Positions 40,951 through 42,333 of a DNA stretch of 42,333 nucleotides are shown in pieces. The notes under the pieces are model-generated. The model did no database searches and was not told the origin of the DNA. It was given only the letters and a program-made list of their open reading frames with translations. The stretch is taken from assembly GCF_004353905.1 (NCBI RefSeq), contig NZ_SMOD01000056.1, positions 1 through 42,333 of the forward strand. Reading direction: 5' to 3'. How positions within the stretch are numbered: the first letter of the stretch is position 1; every line of letters begins with the position of its first letter. Both the position numbers and the translations under genes were made by a program. The stretch comes from Paraburkholderia guartelaensis. Its GTDB lineage: Bacteria > Pseudomonadota > Gammaproteobacteria > Burkholderiales > Burkholderiaceae.

Positions 40951-41790
40951 TCAAGCTGTTGCGGGTTTCCGAAGGAGCAACACTATCTGTTCGGTCAGGA
41001 GGGCTTCGCGGTCGTAGGCCTCGAGAAGATTTAGCGGGATTTCGCGTTCGGCCGTGGTCCGATAGTCCCGGATCACTTCAAAGCCAGCGGATTCCGCGAG
41101 CCTTCGGAGTTGTGGTGCCGTCATGCGGTTGAGCGTGTCGTATGTTTCCCAAAGCGTCTTGCGTTCGTCTGCAGTGGCGGCATTCAGCGGGATATAAACG
41201 GCCCACTCATTTCTGACCTTGGCAGGTGTTTCAGGCGCCTCGAACAGGCGGCGCCTGAACGTGTCAGCCTGCATCGTCAGGTGAGCCCACGGCTCGACGA
41301 GCCAGGGCATCATGTGCGATCCGTTCGGTGAGTAGTAGAGCGGATCGATCTGCAGGAAAAAGTGGCCACCTGGTTTGAGCGCGTTGAAAACTGAGGTCAT
41401 TGCCTGAGGAAGCATGTCTTGCGCGACGTGCTCGAAGACCGACCAGCTATATGCGACATCAAACGCTCCGAATTCGGTCAGGTCGGCGCCCGGGGCGATT
41501 TTGCGCAGGAACAGGTTACGGGGAAGCTCGCGGACGCCGAGTTGCGACTGCGCGAGCGTCCGACACTGCTCGTGTACATCCAGAATCTCCACGCCGACCA
41601 CACGCTGAGCCTCTTTGCGAAGGGCCACGCCGAGTGCCATTGTTCCCTCACCGCATCCGAACTCGAGCACGTCCTTTTTATGTAGGCCACCACTATCTGA
41701 TAGCCAGTCTGCAATGATGTCGGGTACGTTGACGAATTTGGTCCGATACAGGGGATCCCGAATATTTTCGATCAACTGTTCGATCTGCAC
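40951..41790 (-). CDS. class I SAM-dependent methyltransferase
   Basis: A 279-residue protein. The SAM motif is KDVLEFGCGEGTMALGVAL near residues 38-56, followed by VVGVEILD, FDVAYSWSVFEHVAQDML and ALKPGGHFFLQIDPLYYSPN. This matches the Methyltransf_11/23 group, seen in polysaccharide loci as sugar or lipid methyltransferases. The start is GTG at 41790 with GAGAGG five bases upstream. It faces the TylF-like genes and is the only minus-strand gene at the right end of the locus. Its acceptor is unknown. Confidence 0.83.
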   Translation of the reverse strand: MQIEQLIENIRDPLYRTKFVNVPDIIADWLSDSGGLHKKDVLEFGCGEGTMALGVALRKEAQRVVGVEILDVHEQCRTLAQSQLGVRELPRNLFLRKIAPGADLTEFGAFDVAYSWSVFEHVAQDMLPQAMTSVFNALKPGGHFFLQIDPLYYSPNGSHMMPWLVEPWAHLTMQADTFRRRLFEAPETPAKVRNEWAVYIPLNAATADERKTLWETYDTLNRMTAPQLRRLAESAGFEVIRDYRTTAEREIPLNLLEAYDREALLTEQIVLLLRKPATA

Positions 41791-41887
41791 TTGGCCTCTC
41801 CGAAATTCCTATTTCCAAGGATAGTATTTTACCGGTAAGCGCCAGGGGAGGGCATCTTGCTAGCGTCGGGTACGCAGGCGACGATCG

Positions 41888-41912
41888 TGTCCAACTAAAT
41901 TTGAACTGGACA
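41888..41912. repeat. 25-bp interrupted palindrome, possible IS end
   Basis: TGTCCA at 41888-41893 and TGGACA at 41907-41912 are inverted copies around an AT-rich centre (ACTAAATTTGAAC). It lies within the 289-base gap between the methyltransferase start and the IS256-type transposase end. Its place about 170 bases beyond the transposase stop fits a terminal repeat of that or another element, but the partner end is outside the window. Confidence 0.35.
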
Positions 41913-42079
41913 GGTTCTACACGATGTGGGCGGCGGTGATGCGGTCCAGCAGGTGGTTTGTGCCGTTACAGACGCGTCTGGGGGCAACCGGCACAGGCGA
42001 CATCCATATCGACGCGTGTCGGGGCAGCTACGGAGGCGAGCAATCGTCAATAGTGGTGTACGCGGGCGGGACGGCATGA

Positions 42080-42333
42080 TCAGGCGGCCAGCGCTTGAGG
42101 AGCCGGTGTGCTATCAATCACCGGGGTTCCGTCTTTGAAGGGAACACCCTTCAGAAGCTGATCAATTTTCTCGGCACCGCGAATCTTCCTCCAGCCCTGC
42201 TCGGCCGCTTCAATCAGCTTGAACGCCATGGCGAGGAAGGTCGCGCGCGACAGACAGTTACGCGTGCGGCTCGTGCGATGGCGTACCGTCGCAAACGTCG
42301 ATTCGATTGGATTCGTGGTCCGCACATGCTGCC
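42080..42333 (-). CDS. IS256-family transposase, C-terminal part (partial)
   Basis: The minus strand reads VRTTNPIESTFATVRHRTSR, then NCLSRATFLAMAFKLIEAAE and GWRKIRG. R-T-T-N-P-I-E-S-x-F-A-T-V-R-x-R is the C-terminal signature of IS256/Mutator-type transposases, including the last catalytic Glu. The frame is open to the edge and ends in TGA at 42080. The N-terminal three quarters, with the first two catalytic residues, are beyond the window. Confidence 0.88.
   Translation of the reverse strand, partial: QHVRTTNPIESTFATVRHRTSRTRNCLSRATFLAMAFKLIEAAEQGWRKIRGAEKIDQLLKGVPFKDGTPVIDSTPAPQALAA

Larger units (their letters stand above)
41885..42333 (-). mobile_element. IS256-family element, one end, running off the right edge
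   Basis: The right end of the window holds the 3' end of an IS256-type transposase gene on the minus strand and about 190 bases of non-coding flank up to a TGTCCA palindrome. The outer boundary near 41885 is a guess from that palindrome. With the IS5-type end on the left, mobile elements lie at both edges of the window. Confidence 0.5.

Noticed and set aside
1..42333. CRISPR arrays, tRNA or rRNA genes, toxin-antitoxin pairs, phage genes
   Set aside because: None was seen on reading both strands; there is no regular spaced repeat and no recognisable tRNA. A covariance-model scan was not possible.

Overview
The window looks like chromosomal DNA of a beta-proteobacterium of the Burkholderia / Paraburkholderia / Caballeronia group. 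This rests on high GC with strong third-position G/C bias, a groESL operon with a CIRCE operator, the yqgE-ruvX-pyrR-pyrB-pyrC' block, a rubredoxin gene divergent from thiD, and protein sequences typical of that group. It is an inference from recognition; no database search was run.

Layout. (1) 1-3.6 kb, minus strand: a cell-envelope glycosylation module (gene remnant, GtrA-type flippase, HAD-UbiA decaprenyl-phosphate phosphoribosyltransferase-like fusion, GT87-type glycosyltransferase). An IS5-family element cuts its last gene and runs off the left edge. (2) 3.8-6.0 kb, minus strand: a TAXI-type periplasmic binding protein without its permease, and a zinc-ribbon membrane protein. (3) 6.6-8.8 kb: groES-groEL with promoter, CIRCE and terminator. 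(4) 8.9-18.7 kb: housekeeping genes (thiD, rubredoxin, a conserved helical protein, yqgE, ruvX, pyrR, pyrB, a non-catalytic dihydroorotase homologue, an acyltransferase, a 2OG-Fe(II) oxygenase, apaH). (5) 19.1-41.8 kb: a large O-antigen / LPS locus. (6) After 41.8 kb: the end of an IS256-family transposase at the right edge.

The O-antigen locus makes dTDP-L-rhamnose (rfbBACD) and GDP-mannose (manC), and carries an ABC-2 exporter (wzm/wzt) whose ATPase has a C-terminal extension of the carbohydrate-binding type. It also has two very large multidomain glycosyltransferases (978 and 899 aa), the ADP-heptose genes hldA and hldD, an FkbM methyltransferase with a long C-terminal coiled coil, a GT2 transferase, a GT-C-like membrane protein, and three more methyltransferases, two of them tandem TylF-like paralogues. 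No wzx or wzy was recognised, so the layout suggests a Wzm/Wzt-exported, cytoplasmically completed polysaccharide.

The most interesting idea is that the FkbM-plus-coiled-coil protein is a chain terminator and molecular ruler, working like WbdD of E. coli O9a by a different fold combination, with the Wzt C-terminal domain reading the cap. Also notable are the degenerate FkbM domain fused to two glycosyltransferases, the heptosyltransferase-WbsX fusion, and repeats and hairpins around the start sites of the TylF-like genes.
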